The notes: generated from the letters alone by a model not told the origin. A DNA stretch of 64,000 nucleotides from Modicisalibacter luteus DSM 23508 (GCF_000378505.1 NZ_KB899995.1:124001-188000); one strand, 5' to 3'. Counted from the first letter of the stretch, positions 1 through 9,258 are shown. Program-made: numbers and translations.

Positions 1-630
1 ATGGACTGGCGCGAGGGGACTGTTGCCGGCGTACCGGCGCGCGTCTTCCGGATTTCCTTCACGGGCGAGCTGGCCTATGAGATCAATGTGCAGGCCAACT
101 ACGCCATGCATGTCTGGACGACGCTCTTCGAGCATGGCGAGAAGTACGACCTGACGCCCTACGGCACCGAGACCATGCACGTGCTGCGTGCCGAAAAGGG
201 CCTGATCATTGTCGGTCAGGATACCGATGGCTCGGTCACGCCCGAAGACCTGGGCATGCAGTGGGCCATTGGCTATGACAAGCCGTATTCCTGGATCGGC
301 AAGCGCGCCCTGTCCCGCCCCGATACTCGGCGCACTGACCGCAAGCAGTTTGTCGGCTTGAAGCCCAAGGACCCCAACGTCGTATTGGAAGAAGGGGCGC
401 AGATCGTCTTCGACCCCAACCAGAGCATTCCCATGAGCATGGTGGGTCATGTGACCTCCAGCTACTACAGCCCTACGCTGGGACATGGCTTTGCCCTGGC
501 GGTAGTGAAAGGTGGACATGAGCGAATGGGCGAAACCGTCTATTTGCCCATGGTCGATGGCAAGGTTCACGAGGCCGAAATCGTCAGCCCCGTATTCCTC
601 GACCCCAAAGGAGAGCGCCAGAATGTCTGA
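1..630 (+). CDS. soxA: Sarcosine oxidase alpha subunit, C-terminal part (cut by left edge)
   Basis: The last 209 residues of a heterotetrameric sarcosine oxidase alpha subunit. The visible part is the GcvT-like aminomethyltransferase domain, including FTGELAYEINV, ETMHVLRAEKG and the C-terminal barrel (GHVTSSYYSPTLGHGFALAVVKGG). The enzyme demethylates sarcosine to glycine and passes the methyl carbon to tetrahydrofolate. The frame is open from base 1, so the ATG there is internal and the FAD and NAD domains lie outside the window. The stop overlaps the start of soxG by 8 bases, as expected for the soxBDAG operon. Confidence 0.93.
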   Translation: MDWREGTVAGVPARVFRISFTGELAYEINVQANYAMHVWTTLFEHGEKYDLTPYGTETMHVLRAEKGLIIVGQDTDGSVTPEDLGMQWAIGYDKPYSWIGKRALSRPDTRRTDRKQFVGLKPKDPNVVLEEGAQIVFDPNQSIPMSMVGHVTSSYYSPTLGHGFALAVVKGGHERMGETVYLPMVDGKVHEAEIVSPVFLDPKGERQNV

Positions 631-1258
631 CGTGAAAGAGTTCGATACCCGGCCTACCGGAAGCCCGAGTTCCGAGTCGCCGTTGGCGTGGTCTTTTCAT
701 CGCCGAGGCACGCCGCCTCGTGAAGCCAGTGCAGGAGTCACGCTACGCGAGAAAGCCTTCCTGGGGCACCTGATCCTGCGCGGTGGCGCCATTGTCCTGG
801 ACGAGGCCGTGCGTGAGGTGCTGGGCATCACATTGCCTGCCCGGCCCAACACGTTGGCGCTGGATAATAGCGGTGAGCGTTCGATCCAATGGCTGTCGCC
901 CGATGAGTGGCTCGTCATCGTGCCCGGTGGCGAGGAGTTTGCGCTGGAAGGCCGGTTGCGCAAGGCGCTGGGGCAGGCGCACTACAGCATCGTCAATGTC
1001 AGCGGGGGGCAGACCGTATTGACGCTACGGGGCGAGAAAGCGCGAGAAGTGCTCATGAAGTCCACACCCTACGATGTGCACCCGCAAGCATTCCCGGTGG
1101 GCAAGGGTGTCACCACGGTATTTGCCAAGGCTTCGGTCGTTCTACGCAGGCCAACCGAAGAAGGGTGGGAACTCGTGGTACGCCGAAGTTTCGCCGATTA
1201 CTGCTATCGCTGGCTTCTGGATGCAGCGGCAGAATATGGCGTCATTGTAGAGCGATAA
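623..1258 (+). CDS. soxG: Sarcosine oxidase gamma subunit
   Basis: A 211-aa SoxG family protein, the small subunit of heterotetrameric sarcosine oxidase. Recognisable stretches are the SIQWLSPDEWLVIVPGG core, a VNVSGGQTVLTLRGEKAREVL segment and the C-terminal VVRRSFADYCYRWLLDAA. The ATG at 623 has GGAGAG just upstream (610-615) and overlaps the soxA stop, indicating translational coupling. A strong intrinsic terminator follows at once, so soxG appears to end the sox transcription unit, with purU next. Confidence 0.92.
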   Translation: MSDVKEFDTRPTGSPSSESPLAWSFHRRGTPPREASAGVTLREKAFLGHLILRGGAIVLDEAVREVLGITLPARPNTLALDNSGERSIQWLSPDEWLVIVPGGEEFALEGRLRKALGQAHYSIVNVSGGQTVLTLRGEKAREVLMKSTPYDVHPQAFPVGKGVTTVFAKASVVLRRPTEEGWELVVRRSFADYCYRWLLDAAAEYGVIVER

Positions 1259-1264
1259 GTGCTC

Positions 1265-1287
1265 AGGCCGGCTTGGGCCGGCCTTTT
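1265..1287 (+). terminator. Rho-independent terminator after soxG
   Basis: An 8-bp perfect stem (AGGCCGGC at 1265-1272, GCCGGCCT at 1277-1284) with a TTGG loop, followed by TTT. It starts six bases after the soxG stop and lies ahead of the purU ribosome-binding region. Confidence 0.75.
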
Positions 1288-1318
1288 CCCATATAAGCCG
1301 ACAACACGTAGGGACACC

Positions 1319-2185
1319 ATGAGCCGAATGGCCGATACCTGGATTCTTGCCGCCCAGTGCCCTAGCCGTCTGGGGACGGTAGATGTCGTGACGCGCTTCC
1401 TGAAAGAGCAGCGTTGTTACATCACCGAACTCAATTCCTTCGATGATCGATTGGGTGGCCGCTTTTTTATCCGTGCCGAGTTTCGCCCCGAAGTGGAGGG
1501 ATTCCGTGGGGAGGCGTTTCAGGAGGCCTTCGCGTCGCGTGCCGCGGAGTTCGATATGGACTTTGAGCTGACCCCGCCGGAGAAACGCACGCGGGCCGTT
1601 ATCCTTGTCTCAAAAGCCGATCACTGCTTGAACGACCTGCTGTATCGCTATCGCATTGGGCAATTGCCTCTCGATATTCGTGCCGTCGTTTCCAACCATC
1701 CGGACCTTGAGCCGCTGGCGAAGTGGCATGGCCTGCCTTACTACCATTGTCCGATCACTCCGGAGACCAAGCCGCAGCAGGAGGCGCAGGTAAGGAACAT
1801 CATCGAGGAGACCGAGGCGGAACTGGTCGTATTGGCGCGCTACATGCAGGTGCTGTCACCGGCCATGTGTGAGCTGTTGGCTGGGCGTGCCATCAATATT
1901 CACCATTCTCTTCTGCCTGGGTTCAAGGGCGCCAGGCCCTATCACCAGGCGTACGAGAAGGGCGTCAAGCTCGTCGGCGCGACGGCGCATTATATCAACA
2001 CCGATCTCGATGAGGGGCCGATTATCGCGCAAGGCGTCGAGCCGGTCGATCATGCGCATTATCCGGAGGATATCGTAGCGAAGGGGCGTGATATCGAATG
2101 TCTGACTCTGGCGCGGGCCATTAACTATCACCTGGAACGTCGCGTTTTTCTCCACGCGGGGCGAACAGTGGTGCTGGGTAACTGA
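1319..2185 (+). CDS. purU: Formyltetrahydrofolate deformylase
   Basis: A 288-aa PurU. It hydrolyses 10-formyl-THF to formate and THF. An N-terminal ACT domain (about residues 5-80, WILAAQCPSRLGTVDVVTRFL) precedes the formyltransferase catalytic domain, with the Asn-His pair in INIHHSLLPGFKGARPYHQAYEKGVKLVGATAHY and the Asp in DEGPIIAQGVEPVDH. The ATG at 1319 is preferred because upstream in-frame codons run through the soxG terminator. Its place behind the sox genes suggests it recycles THF loaded with methyl carbon from sarcosine. The formate could feed the fds formate dehydrogenase further along this window. Confidence 0.94.
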   Translation: MSRMADTWILAAQCPSRLGTVDVVTRFLKEQRCYITELNSFDDRLGGRFFIRAEFRPEVEGFRGEAFQEAFASRAAEFDMDFELTPPEKRTRAVILVSKADHCLNDLLYRYRIGQLPLDIRAVVSNHPDLEPLAKWHGLPYYHCPITPETKPQQEAQVRNIIEETEAELVVLARYMQVLSPAMCELLAGRAINIHHSLLPGFKGARPYHQAYEKGVKLVGATAHYINTDLDEGPIIAQGVEPVDHAHYPEDIVAKGRDIECLTLARAINYHLERRVFLHAGRTVVLGN

Positions 2186-2295
2186 TATAGATATTCGGAA
2201 GCTCGTAGCGGCCTGCCATGACTGTCTCCTGGTTGGCGATCAGGAACAGCCTGGCAACTATGACTTTTCAGACAGGACCTAATGGGTATTTGACG

Positions 2296-2328
2296 CATCA
2301 CGCCGCTGAAGAGGCCAGCGGCGTGATG
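2296..2328 (-). terminator. Stem-loop downstream of the betaine-binding protein gene
   Basis: A 13-bp perfect inverted repeat (arms 2296-2308 and 2316-2328, 7-base loop) just past the 3' end of the minus-strand binding-protein gene. There is no real U-tract on either side, so termination efficiency is uncertain. It could also stop read-through from purU on the other strand. Confidence 0.6.
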
Positions 2329-2348
2329 TATCTGAGTTGGTCGAGCAG

Positions 2349-3227
2349 CTATGAAGATGTTGCCGTTTCCGGGATCCACTCGCTCACGATTTCAGGATTG
2401 TCTTCGACCCACTGCTTGGCGTTCTGATAAGGATCTGACCCTTCTTTCTGGTTCATTAGCATTACCTCACCGAGTTCCTTTGGGGTCCACTCGAAATTGT
2501 CGAGGATGGCGTAAGCTTCGGGCATATCCTCTTCGAGACCCTGTCGGACAATAGTATGAATCTGTTCGGCACCACCAAAGGCATTTTTGGGGTCTTCCAG
2601 GTATTTCAGATCCCAGCGGGCAAACATCCAATGGGGCGTCCAACCGGTCACGACGATCTCTTCGTTATTCTTGATCGCCGCTTCCAGGGCGGCAGTCATC
2701 GTGGCGCCACTACCACTTTGTAAGTTGATATCCAGGCCATACTCCTCGATAGCTTCCTCAGTCACGCCCATCATGCCGGCACCGGGGTCGATACCTACGA
2801 TCTTGCCGCCTAACTCGTCGCTATGCGTATTGATATCGCTAATGCTATCAAGCGAGGAGTTTTTCGGTACGACCAGACCCAGTTTGGTCCCGTCCAGGTT
2901 AGCGCCGAAATCCTCTACTTGGTCGCCTACGCGCCCGTAGTAATCGGCATGCGTCGTTGGTAGCCAAGCAGTGGTAATTGCGTCGGCATCTTGAGTTGCC
3001 AGCGCCTGCCACATGACAGCAGCCGAGAGAGAGGTGAGCTCGACGTTATAGCCTGCTTTCTCCAGCACGGCCCGCATAACATTGGTCGAGGCAACGGCGT
3101 CAGACCACTCGACATAAGCCAGGTTGACCGTGCCCTTTTCTTGCGCCTGCGCCACTCCGGACATGACACCTGCGCTTGCCAGAAGCATGAATGAAGTAAT
3201 TTTGACGATAGGTTTGAAGGAAAACAC
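2349..3227 (-). CDS. Glycine betaine/proline-betaine-type ABC substrate-binding protein (OpuAC family)
   Basis: A 292-aa periplasmic binding protein. An N-terminal signal peptide (about residues 1-28, ending AQAQ) is followed by an OpuAC/ProX-type domain. Its Trp-rich segments (VEWSDA, TAWLPTTHADYYG, GWTPHWMFARWDLKYLEDP) are the usual source of the aromatic cage for quaternary amines. The start is a GTG preceded by GGGGAC. No permease or ATPase gene is adjacent, so this is an orphan binding protein. Between the sarcosine oxidase operon and an amino acid catabolic island, a role in betaine, dimethylglycine or proline-betaine capture is likely, but the exact ligand is not visible. Confidence 0.85.
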   Translation of the reverse strand: MFSFKPIVKITSFMLLASAGVMSGVAQAQEKGTVNLAYVEWSDAVASTNVMRAVLEKAGYNVELTSLSAAVMWQALATQDADAITTAWLPTTHADYYGRVGDQVEDFGANLDGTKLGLVVPKNSSLDSISDINTHSDELGGKIVGIDPGAGMMGVTEEAIEEYGLDINLQSGSGATMTAALEAAIKNNEEIVVTGWTPHWMFARWDLKYLEDPKNAFGGAEQIHTIVRQGLEEDMPEAYAILDNFEWTPKELGEVMLMNQKEGSDPYQNAKQWVEDNPEIVSEWIPETATSS

Positions 3228-3609
3228 GTTGAGTCCCCTGTGTTGTGATTGTCTTTAAGCATGCAGAGTTCACACGTTGGTGGCAAATCTCTGGCCGACA
3301 CCATGCTGCTGGCGATGTATAGCCTTGGCAGGCCTGTAAGGCTTTTTCTGACACACCTGAAGGTAGCCATGGCGTTAGCAACGCTTGACGGAAAGGATGG
3401 TGGCCCCGCCAGCGGCGTGAGTGGTGTTGGGCAGGGCTTAGGCGTATGGGGCCACATTCTTAGCCACACCCTGAGCGGCTATAGGAGAAGATAACCCAAA
3501 GTAATCAGTTGACAATAAAAATGGTTTCTTTTTCCAAAAATGGATTGGTGTTTATCTTAACTGTATGCCGTAGAAACTACACAACATTCATTACAACAAG
3601 GTGGCTAAG
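3228..3609. promoter_or_regulatory. Divergent intergenic region, AT-rich toward the right
   Basis: A 380-bp region between the minus-strand betaine-binding protein and the plus-strand catabolic genes. The last 120 bases are clearly AT-rich and contain a TTGACA box (3509-3514) and a twice-repeated AAAATGG. No convincing -10 at the right spacing was found. No gene is supported here. The lyase RBS (AAGGTGG) is at 3598-3604. Confidence 0.35.
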
Positions 3610-4500
3610 ATGAACTTTGATGGCATCTGGACTCCCGTCGTAACTCCATTCTCAGAAGATGGCGCTATTAATTTCAATTCATTAGAGAGGGTGGTTGATA
3701 CGTTAATTGAGCAAGGCGTACATGGTCTAATCATCGGGGGGACAACTGGTGAGTATTACGCCTTAAGCAAGGAAGAGCGTAAAGAAGTACTGAGCTTCGT
3801 TGCAGAGCATGCCAAGGGCCGTGTTCCTATTATGGCTGGCATCAATGCTACAACTACTGATTACAGCCTTGAGCTAGGCCAATATGCTAAATCGATTGGC
3901 TACGATGCTATTTTAATAGCAGCACCTTATTATGCCCAACCGAGTCAGGACGAGCTGTTAGTGCATGTTTGCCGTATTGACGACGCCCTCGACATGCCCA
4001 TCATGCTTTACAATTTCCCTGATCGTACGGGCATTCCGATGAGTTTCGAATTCATCGATGGGTTACGTGACCGTCCCAATTTTCAAGCTATCAAAGAAAG
4101 CACCGGCTCGATTGAACGCATGCATGCACTGGCCAATGACTATCGTGGCCAGTTGCAGCTGAGTTGCGGTATGGACGATCAGATCCTGGAGTTCTTTGTA
4201 TGGGGCGCGCGCAGTTGGGTCGGTGGGGCCTCAAACTTCCTGGCTCCTGAGCATGTAGCCCTGTACCAAGCCTGTGTCGTAGAACAGGACTTTGTCGCTG
4301 GTCGCGAGATTGCCCAACGTCTTCTTCCGATGCTCAATCTGCTTGAGCAAGGCGGCAAATTTTGTCAGTACATAAAATATGGTTGTGAACTGGCAGGACT
4401 CCCCGTTGGGCCGGCACGTGCTCCTCTTCTTTCACTAAGCGAAGATGAGAAAGCGGCGTTTAAGCGCAACTATGAGGAATTGGTGAAATACCGCGATTGA
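3610..4500 (+). CDS. DapA/NanA-family lyase, likely 1-pyrroline-4-hydroxy-2-carboxylate deaminase
   Basis: A 296-aa class I aldolase-fold protein of the dihydrodipicolinate synthase family. It has GGTTGEYYALSKEER near residue 45, the Tyr of MLYNFPDRTG (Y134) and the Schiff-base Lys in FQAIKESTG (K162). I take ATG 3610 because AAGGTGG lies 5-11 bases upstream; a GTG at 3601 is in frame. True DapA is unlikely, because the neighbours are a D-amino-acid oxidase-type flavoenzyme, a semialdehyde dehydrogenase and proline-racemase-superfamily enzymes. That set matches trans-4-hydroxy-L-proline degradation, in which this family deaminates pyrroline-hydroxycarboxylate to 2-oxoglutarate semialdehyde. 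The substrate is inferred. Confidence 0.7.
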   Translation: MNFDGIWTPVVTPFSEDGAINFNSLERVVDTLIEQGVHGLIIGGTTGEYYALSKEERKEVLSFVAEHAKGRVPIMAGINATTTDYSLELGQYAKSIGYDAILIAAPYYAQPSQDELLVHVCRIDDALDMPIMLYNFPDRTGIPMSFEFIDGLRDRPNFQAIKESTGSIERMHALANDYRGQLQLSCGMDDQILEFFVWGARSWVGGASNFLAPEHVALYQACVVEQDFVAGREIAQRLLPMLNLLEQGGKFCQYIKYGCELAGLPVGPARAPLLSLSEDEKAAFKRNYEELVKYRD

Positions 4501-4524
4501 AGGCTTGTCCTTGAGGTTCACCAA

Positions 4525-5853
4525 ATGAAGCTAAAATGTCATTACTTGCCTCAGAATGACGGGCGCTGTGGCTGGTATGAAACGCTTCCTGCGCCGCTTC
4601 CTGCCCAGACGCTCCAGGGTGAAGTCACTGCCGACTGGGTTGTGCTGGGCGCAGGACTCGCAGGGCTTGCTGCGGCTAGGCGGCTGGCGGAGCTTCAGCC
4701 TCACGCATCCATTGTTTTAGTGGATGCCCGTCGCGTTGGCTTCGGTGCTGCCGGCCGAAATTCAGGTTTTATTATTGATCTGCCGCATGACCTGAACTCG
4801 CATAGTTATACTTCGGATAAGTCGAAAGACCGAAACGTTATTCAGCTTAACCGTGGGGCGATTGAATACTTAAGACATTTAGTAACGACCCATGCTATCC
4901 AATGCGATTGGCGTGAGCAGGGTAAGATACATGGCGCAGTCGAGCCCCACGGTATTTATGCGCTGGAAATGTTTGCCAAAGGATTGTCGGCCCTGAACGA
5001 GCCATATCGTGAACTTGGCTCAAGTGCCATGAAAGCCATAACAGGAACCGACTTTTATCTAGCGGGGCTGCACGCACCTGGGGCAGTGCTGGTACAGCCT
5101 GCCGCCTTGGTACGTGGGCTTGCCGCAACGTTGCCGGAAAACGTCAGGCTTTTCGAAGATACCCCCGTACGCTCAATTGGCATCGGTAAGCCCCATATTC
5201 TCGTTACCGAACGCGGACAGATCAAGGCCCCTCGTATGGTACTGGCCAATAATGCCTATGCTGCCCAGTTCGGTCAGCTGGGGTTTAGAAGCCGCCTTTT
5301 ACCGGTTTACACCTATGGGAGTCTCACTCGTCCCCTCAGCCCCGTAGAAAAGACAGAGCTGGGTGGGGAAGACAGCTGGGGGTTGATACCGGCCGATCCG
5401 ATGGGAACGACGGTACGGCGTATGGGTGATGGCAGGATATGCATCAGGAATAGCTTTACTTTCGACCCGAAGCTTCACGTAAGCGAAGGCAGGCTGAAGG
5501 AGGTTCGGGCTGCCCATCAACGGTCATTTGCCAGGCGCTTCCCGATGCTTCCCGGTGTGGACTTCGAATATACCTGGGGGGGGGCATTGTGCCTGACCCG
5601 CAACGGAGGAACGCCTTTCGGAGAAATCGCCCCCGGCGTCTACAGTGCCGTTTGTCAGAATGGCCTGGGTCTGGCGCGAGGCACTATCTCTGGAAAGCTG
5701 ATTGCTGAGTACGCACTCGGCTTTGAAAGCGAATTACTCAGCATCATGCTGGAGCAGGCCAAACCTGCCTGTAATCCACCTGAACCATTTCTCGGCCTGG
5801 GGGTGCGCTCAACATTGGCGTGGAAAGCGCGCCAGGCTGGCAAGGAACTTTAA
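4525..5853 (+). CDS. DAO-family FAD-dependent amine/amino acid oxidoreductase
   Basis: A 442-aa flavoprotein with an N-terminal dinucleotide-binding motif (VVLGAGLAGLAAARRL, about residues 39-54), the GAAGRNSGF segment that follows it in this family, and a C-terminal FAD-contacting region (GVYSAVCQNGLGLARGTISGKLIAEY). It resembles the gamma-glutamylputrescine oxidoreductase/D-amino acid dehydrogenase group. It starts 24 bases after the lyase, and the aldehyde dehydrogenase follows 26 bases later, so the three form one operon. In a hydroxyproline pathway it would oxidise cis-4-hydroxy-D-proline to the pyrroline. An amine-oxidase role is the main alternative. Confidence 0.72.
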   Translation: MKLKCHYLPQNDGRCGWYETLPAPLPAQTLQGEVTADWVVLGAGLAGLAAARRLAELQPHASIVLVDARRVGFGAAGRNSGFIIDLPHDLNSHSYTSDKSKDRNVIQLNRGAIEYLRHLVTTHAIQCDWREQGKIHGAVEPHGIYALEMFAKGLSALNEPYRELGSSAMKAITGTDFYLAGLHAPGAVLVQPAALVRGLAATLPENVRLFEDTPVRSIGIGKPHILVTERGQIKAPRMVLANNAYAAQFGQLGFRSRLLPVYTYGSLTRPLSPVEKTELGGEDSWGLIPADPMGTTVRRMGDGRICIRNSFTFDPKLHVSEGRLKEVRAAHQRSFARRFPMLPGVDFEYTWGGALCLTRNGGTPFGEIAPGVYSAVCQNGLGLARGTISGKLIAEYALGFESELLSIMLEQAKPACNPPEPFLGLGVRSTLAWKARQAGKEL

Positions 5854-5879
5854 CCACTCTTAATCAGGAGAGAATAAGA

Positions 5880-7385
5880 ATGTCTACTTACCTGACTTCA
5901 GATAGCATTTCGCAACACGTTAAAAGCCTGGAATACCGTAATCTTGCCTTTATTAATGGGCGTTTTGTTCCTGCACAGTCCGGAGCTACATTCGAGACGT
6001 CAAATCCTGCCACCGGAGAGGTAATAACACAAATAGCGGCTTGTGATGCCGAAGATGTTGACCTTGCCGTCCAAGCTGCTCGGCAGGCCTTCGAAGCAGG
6101 CGTTTGGTCAGCGTTGGCTCCCGCTGAGCGAAAAGCCATCATGGTGCGTTTCGCTGAACTAATCGATGAGCATTGTATGGAGCTGGCCGTGCTGGAAGCC
6201 CTGGAGGCAGGTAAGCCAATCAGTGAATGCTTCAATGTTGATATTCCCGATACAGCGAATACCATTCGCTGGCATGCGGAAGCCGCTGACAAGCTCTATG
6301 ATGCTATCGCTCCAACTGGCAAGAAGGAGCTGGCCACGATTACCCGTGAGCCTATTGGTGTGGTTGGGGCCGTATTACCGTGGAACTTTCCAGCCATGAT
6401 GGCGGGATGGAAACTTGGCCCGGCACTGGCTACCGGGAACAGTGTGATCCTCAAGCCCGCTGAGCTAACGTCACTAAGCACCCTGCGGCTTGCTGAGCTG
6501 GCTCATGAGGCTGGCATTCCTTCCGGTGTATTCAATGTCGTTCCTGGGCTAGGTCATACGGCTGGCCAGGCTATTGGGATGCATTCGGACATTGATCTTG
6601 TTGCCTTCACTGGCTCGACTGAAATTGGCCGGCGTTTTCTTGAATATTCCGCACGGAGCAACCTCAAGCGAATCGTGTTGGAGTGCGGTGGCAAGAATCC
6701 TCAAATCGTAATGCCTAGTGTCAGTGATCTCAAAAATGTCGCAAGCCACGTTCTGGCTGCTGCCTTTTGGAACATGGGGGAAAATTGCTCGGCGGGCTCA
6801 CGCTTGATCGTTCACCGCTCGATCAAGGATGACCTGCTCAGCGAGCTTCTGAAGCAGCTCGAATCGGACTGGGTGACAGGCGACCCGCTCGACCCTGACG
6901 TTCAGCTAGGTGCGCTAATTGAAAAAGCCCATATGGAAAAGGTCGTGTCCCACATCGAGCAGGCCAAGTCCGAGGGGCTCAAATTAGTCGCTGGGGGCGA
7001 GCGGATTCGTAGCGAGAGCGGTGGTTACTTTGTGACTCCAACGATCTTCGACGATGTACCAAGGGATGCTTCAATTGCCAAGGAAGAGATTTTTGGTCCG
7101 GTGTTGGCAGTCATCCCCTTCGATACTGAGGAAGAGGCGATCTCTATTGCGAATGATACTTGCTATGGGTTAGCTGCATCGCTATGGAGTGATGACCTGA
7201 ACACCGCTCACCGTATGGCAGCCGCTATTCATGCGGGCACTGTGTCAGTCAATTGTTTCTCGGAAGGCGACGCTACCACGCCTTTCGGAGGATACAAGCA
7301 ATCTGGCTTCGGGGGGCGGGATAAATCGGTGTATGCCCATGATCAGTACTGCGAGCTTAAGACGACTTGGATCCAACTTTCCTGA
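5880..7385 (+). CDS. Aldehyde dehydrogenase, probable semialdehyde dehydrogenase
   Basis: A 501-aa NAD(P)-dependent aldehyde dehydrogenase. It has PWNFPAMMAGWKLGPALATGN (cofactor site), FTGSTEIGR, the catalytic Glu in LECGGKNPQIV, the catalytic Cys in GENCSAGSR, and EEIFGPVLAV. It is closest in style to the PuuC group. CAGGAGAG lies seven bases before the ATG at 5880. The first two operon genes suggest it oxidises 2-oxoglutarate semialdehyde to 2-oxoglutarate, the last step of the 4-hydroxyproline route. An aminobutyraldehyde substrate cannot be excluded. Confidence 0.8.
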   Translation: MSTYLTSDSISQHVKSLEYRNLAFINGRFVPAQSGATFETSNPATGEVITQIAACDAEDVDLAVQAARQAFEAGVWSALAPAERKAIMVRFAELIDEHCMELAVLEALEAGKPISECFNVDIPDTANTIRWHAEAADKLYDAIAPTGKKELATITREPIGVVGAVLPWNFPAMMAGWKLGPALATGNSVILKPAELTSLSTLRLAELAHEAGIPSGVFNVVPGLGHTAGQAIGMHSDIDLVAFTGSTEIGRRFLEYSARSNLKRIVLECGGKNPQIVMPSVSDLKNVASHVLAAAFWNMGENCSAGSRLIVHRSIKDDLLSELLKQLESDWVTGDPLDPDVQLGALIEKAHMEKVVSHIEQAKSEGLKLVAGGERIRSESGGYFVTPTIFDDVPRDASIAKEEIFGPVLAVIPFDTEEEAISIANDTCYGLAASLWSDDLNTAHRMAAAIHAGTVSVNCFSEGDATTPFGGYKQSGFGGRDKSVYAHDQYCELKTTWIQLS

Positions 7386-7637
7386 GTCACCTTCTAGCTC
7401 GCGGCACATTCTGCATTCGCCATTCACGGTCCTGCGAATGGCGAGTCGGTAGCAAAAATTAGCACATGGTGATAAAAGCATGTCCCATGAAAATCGGCAA
7501 CGATAACCTCAGGTTTTGATTTGCACTGAAGAAAAGTCACTTCCATTGACCTGGCCGCAGTAATAGTTTGGAAAAAAGCTTGGCGTTGTCAGGCAAAAGA
7601 TGAGCCCAATTACAATAGCTCGTTCGGAGAAAGTATT

Positions 7638-8666
7638 ATGGTATTGAACTATTCAAGAAAAATTAGCTCTAGCATAGCTGCAGTATCATGCATTGCCGCC
7701 CTTGGCTTCTCAGCTCTCACTTGGGGAAGCGATAAAGAAATAAAGCTGACAATGGCCACGGAGTCCGGGGACCGTGAATCTCCCCACGGGATGGCAGTCA
7801 AGCGAATTTCTGATATTGTCGAAGAGAAGTCCGATGGAAGAATTTCCATTAACGTCTTCTACCAAGGTGAGATCGGTGGCCCACAAGAGCTTTTTGACCA
7901 GCTGGTCAGAGGAAATCTTGATCTCTTCCTCGGCTGGCCCCAGACTTCTTACGATGAGCGGCTTGGCGTACTGCAGTTACCCTATCTGACCTTAAGTTGG
8001 GATGAAGCACTAGAGGCCTATAACAAGGATGGCTGGATATCGGAGGTCATCAAGCCAATCCTTTCTGATATCGGTCTTGAGTATCTCGGGCCTTTCCCTG
8101 AAGGTTTTGGTGGTATAGCGACTGCAGATACCTATGCGACGAACTATGAAGATGCGCAGGGTATCAAGTTACGGTCACAGCCTATCTTCCCGCTGCCTCA
8201 AACAATTCAGGCCATGGGGTTCCAAGCGGTGCCCATTGACTGGTCCGAGGTGTATACCTCCATTCAGACAGGGGTGGTCGATGGAGATTCCAGCAATGTT
8301 ATTTTCTGGGATTATACGTATTTCAATGACCTGCTCGACTACTTCGTTCACTCCAAGCACAACTTCTCCTTTTACACTTTCCTGATGAACCAAGACTCTT
8401 GGCGTTCGCTCGACGAAGAGGATCGCGGCATCATCGCGGATGCTGTAGAGACGGTTGCCAATGAGCAGTTCGACAATGCCAAGGCCGAAGACGAAAAATG
8501 GATCCAAAAGGCACAGGAGGATGGCATGGAGTATATCGTGCCGACCGATGAAGAGATGGCTGCCTGGATCGAACGTGTACGTGATGATGTCTGGGTACAG
8601 GCGGAGGAGCCTCTAGGAACCGATATCATGGATGCCGTGCGTGCTCATGCATCGGAGCCGAAATAA
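7638..8666 (+). CDS. dctP: TRAP transporter substrate-binding protein DctP
   Basis: A 342-aa DctP family periplasmic binding protein with a signal peptide (about residues 1-30, ending LTWGS). The body has the usual KLTMATESG start, FYQGEIGGPQELFDQLVRGNLDLFLG and the ligand-binding Arg region in GIKLRSQPIFPLPQTIQAMG. It lies 252 bases after the aldehyde dehydrogenase and so probably has its own promoter. A strong stem-loop follows, separating it from dctQ. The context suggests an imported amino acid such as a hydroxyproline or betaine rather than a C4-dicarboxylate. Confidence 0.9.
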   Translation: MVLNYSRKISSSIAAVSCIAALGFSALTWGSDKEIKLTMATESGDRESPHGMAVKRISDIVEEKSDGRISINVFYQGEIGGPQELFDQLVRGNLDLFLGWPQTSYDERLGVLQLPYLTLSWDEALEAYNKDGWISEVIKPILSDIGLEYLGPFPEGFGGIATADTYATNYEDAQGIKLRSQPIFPLPQTIQAMGFQAVPIDWSEVYTSIQTGVVDGDSSNVIFWDYTYFNDLLDYFVHSKHNFSFYTFLMNQDSWRSLDEEDRGIIADAVETVANEQFDNAKAEDEKWIQKAQEDGMEYIVPTDEEMAAWIERVRDDVWVQAEEPLGTDIMDAVRAHASEPK

Positions 8667-8683
8667 TAAGTACCTGCCGGTTG

Positions 8684-8719
8684 ACATGGAGCGGCTCTGT
8701 TATCAGAGCCGCTCCATGT
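8684..8719 (+). repeat. Intercistronic stem-loop between dctP and dctQ
   Basis: A 16-bp perfect inverted repeat (arms 8684-8699 and 8704-8719) with a TTAT loop and no U-tract. A hairpin here would protect the dctP message from 3' decay or reduce read-through, giving more binding protein than membrane subunits. Confidence 0.7.
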
Positions 8720-8742
8720 TCGATACCTTTTAGGGTAGCGTT

Positions 8743-9258
8743 ATGAAAGCTATTATTGGTTATATCGTTGCTGTTGATAACGCCTTGGCGTTTATATTGA
8801 AAGCTGGGGTTGTTGCGTTAGGTATTTTCATTTCTTTTGCGATGGTGGGAGGCATCGTATTCAGGACACTATTGGGTGTTCAGGTGTTTGGTATTGAGGA
8901 GCTCATATTGATGGGCGCTATTTGGTTGTATATGCTCGGGGCGGCCCTGGCCTCTCGAGAGCGCTCTCATTTAAGTGCCGATTTCTTTCAAGCCTTTTCA
9001 AACAACGAGACCTTGCTTGACATCATGAGTCTTGTTGCTACCACTCTCTCGTTAGTAATAGCTGTATTTTTTGTTGTCTGGAGCTACAGCCTATTTTCCT
9101 GGGGTTTTGATCAGGTTCAAGTCACGCCAGTGTTTCGCATTCCGCAATATTTTTCACAGGCCAGTCTTCTCGTGGCGAGTATTTTGCTCTTCTGCTACGC
9201 GCTGCGTGATCTCGTTAAAGATGTCAGCAGGGTTTACACAAAGGCTGTGGGAAGATAA
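8743..9258 (+). CDS. dctQ: TRAP transporter small permease DctQ
   Basis: A 171-aa membrane protein with four predicted hydrophobic helices (about residues 15-40, 48-70, 88-112 and 130-155). It has the FGIEELILMGAIWLYMLGAALASRERSHL segment typical of DctQ. It sits between dctP and dctM. Its base composition is noticeably AT-rich compared with the later pqq and fds genes. Confidence 0.88.
   Translation: MKAIIGYIVAVDNALAFILKAGVVALGIFISFAMVGGIVFRTLLGVQVFGIEELILMGAIWLYMLGAALASRERSHLSADFFQAFSNNETLLDIMSLVATTLSLVIAVFFVVWSYSLFSWGFDQVQVTPVFRIPQYFSQASLLVASILLFCYALRDLVKDVSRVYTKAVGR

Noticed and set aside
3610-4500. Biosynthetic dihydrodipicolinate synthase (dapA)
   Set aside because: Neighbours are catabolic (flavoenzyme, semialdehyde dehydrogenase, TRAP transporter, racemase-superfamily genes), so a pathway lyase is more likely.
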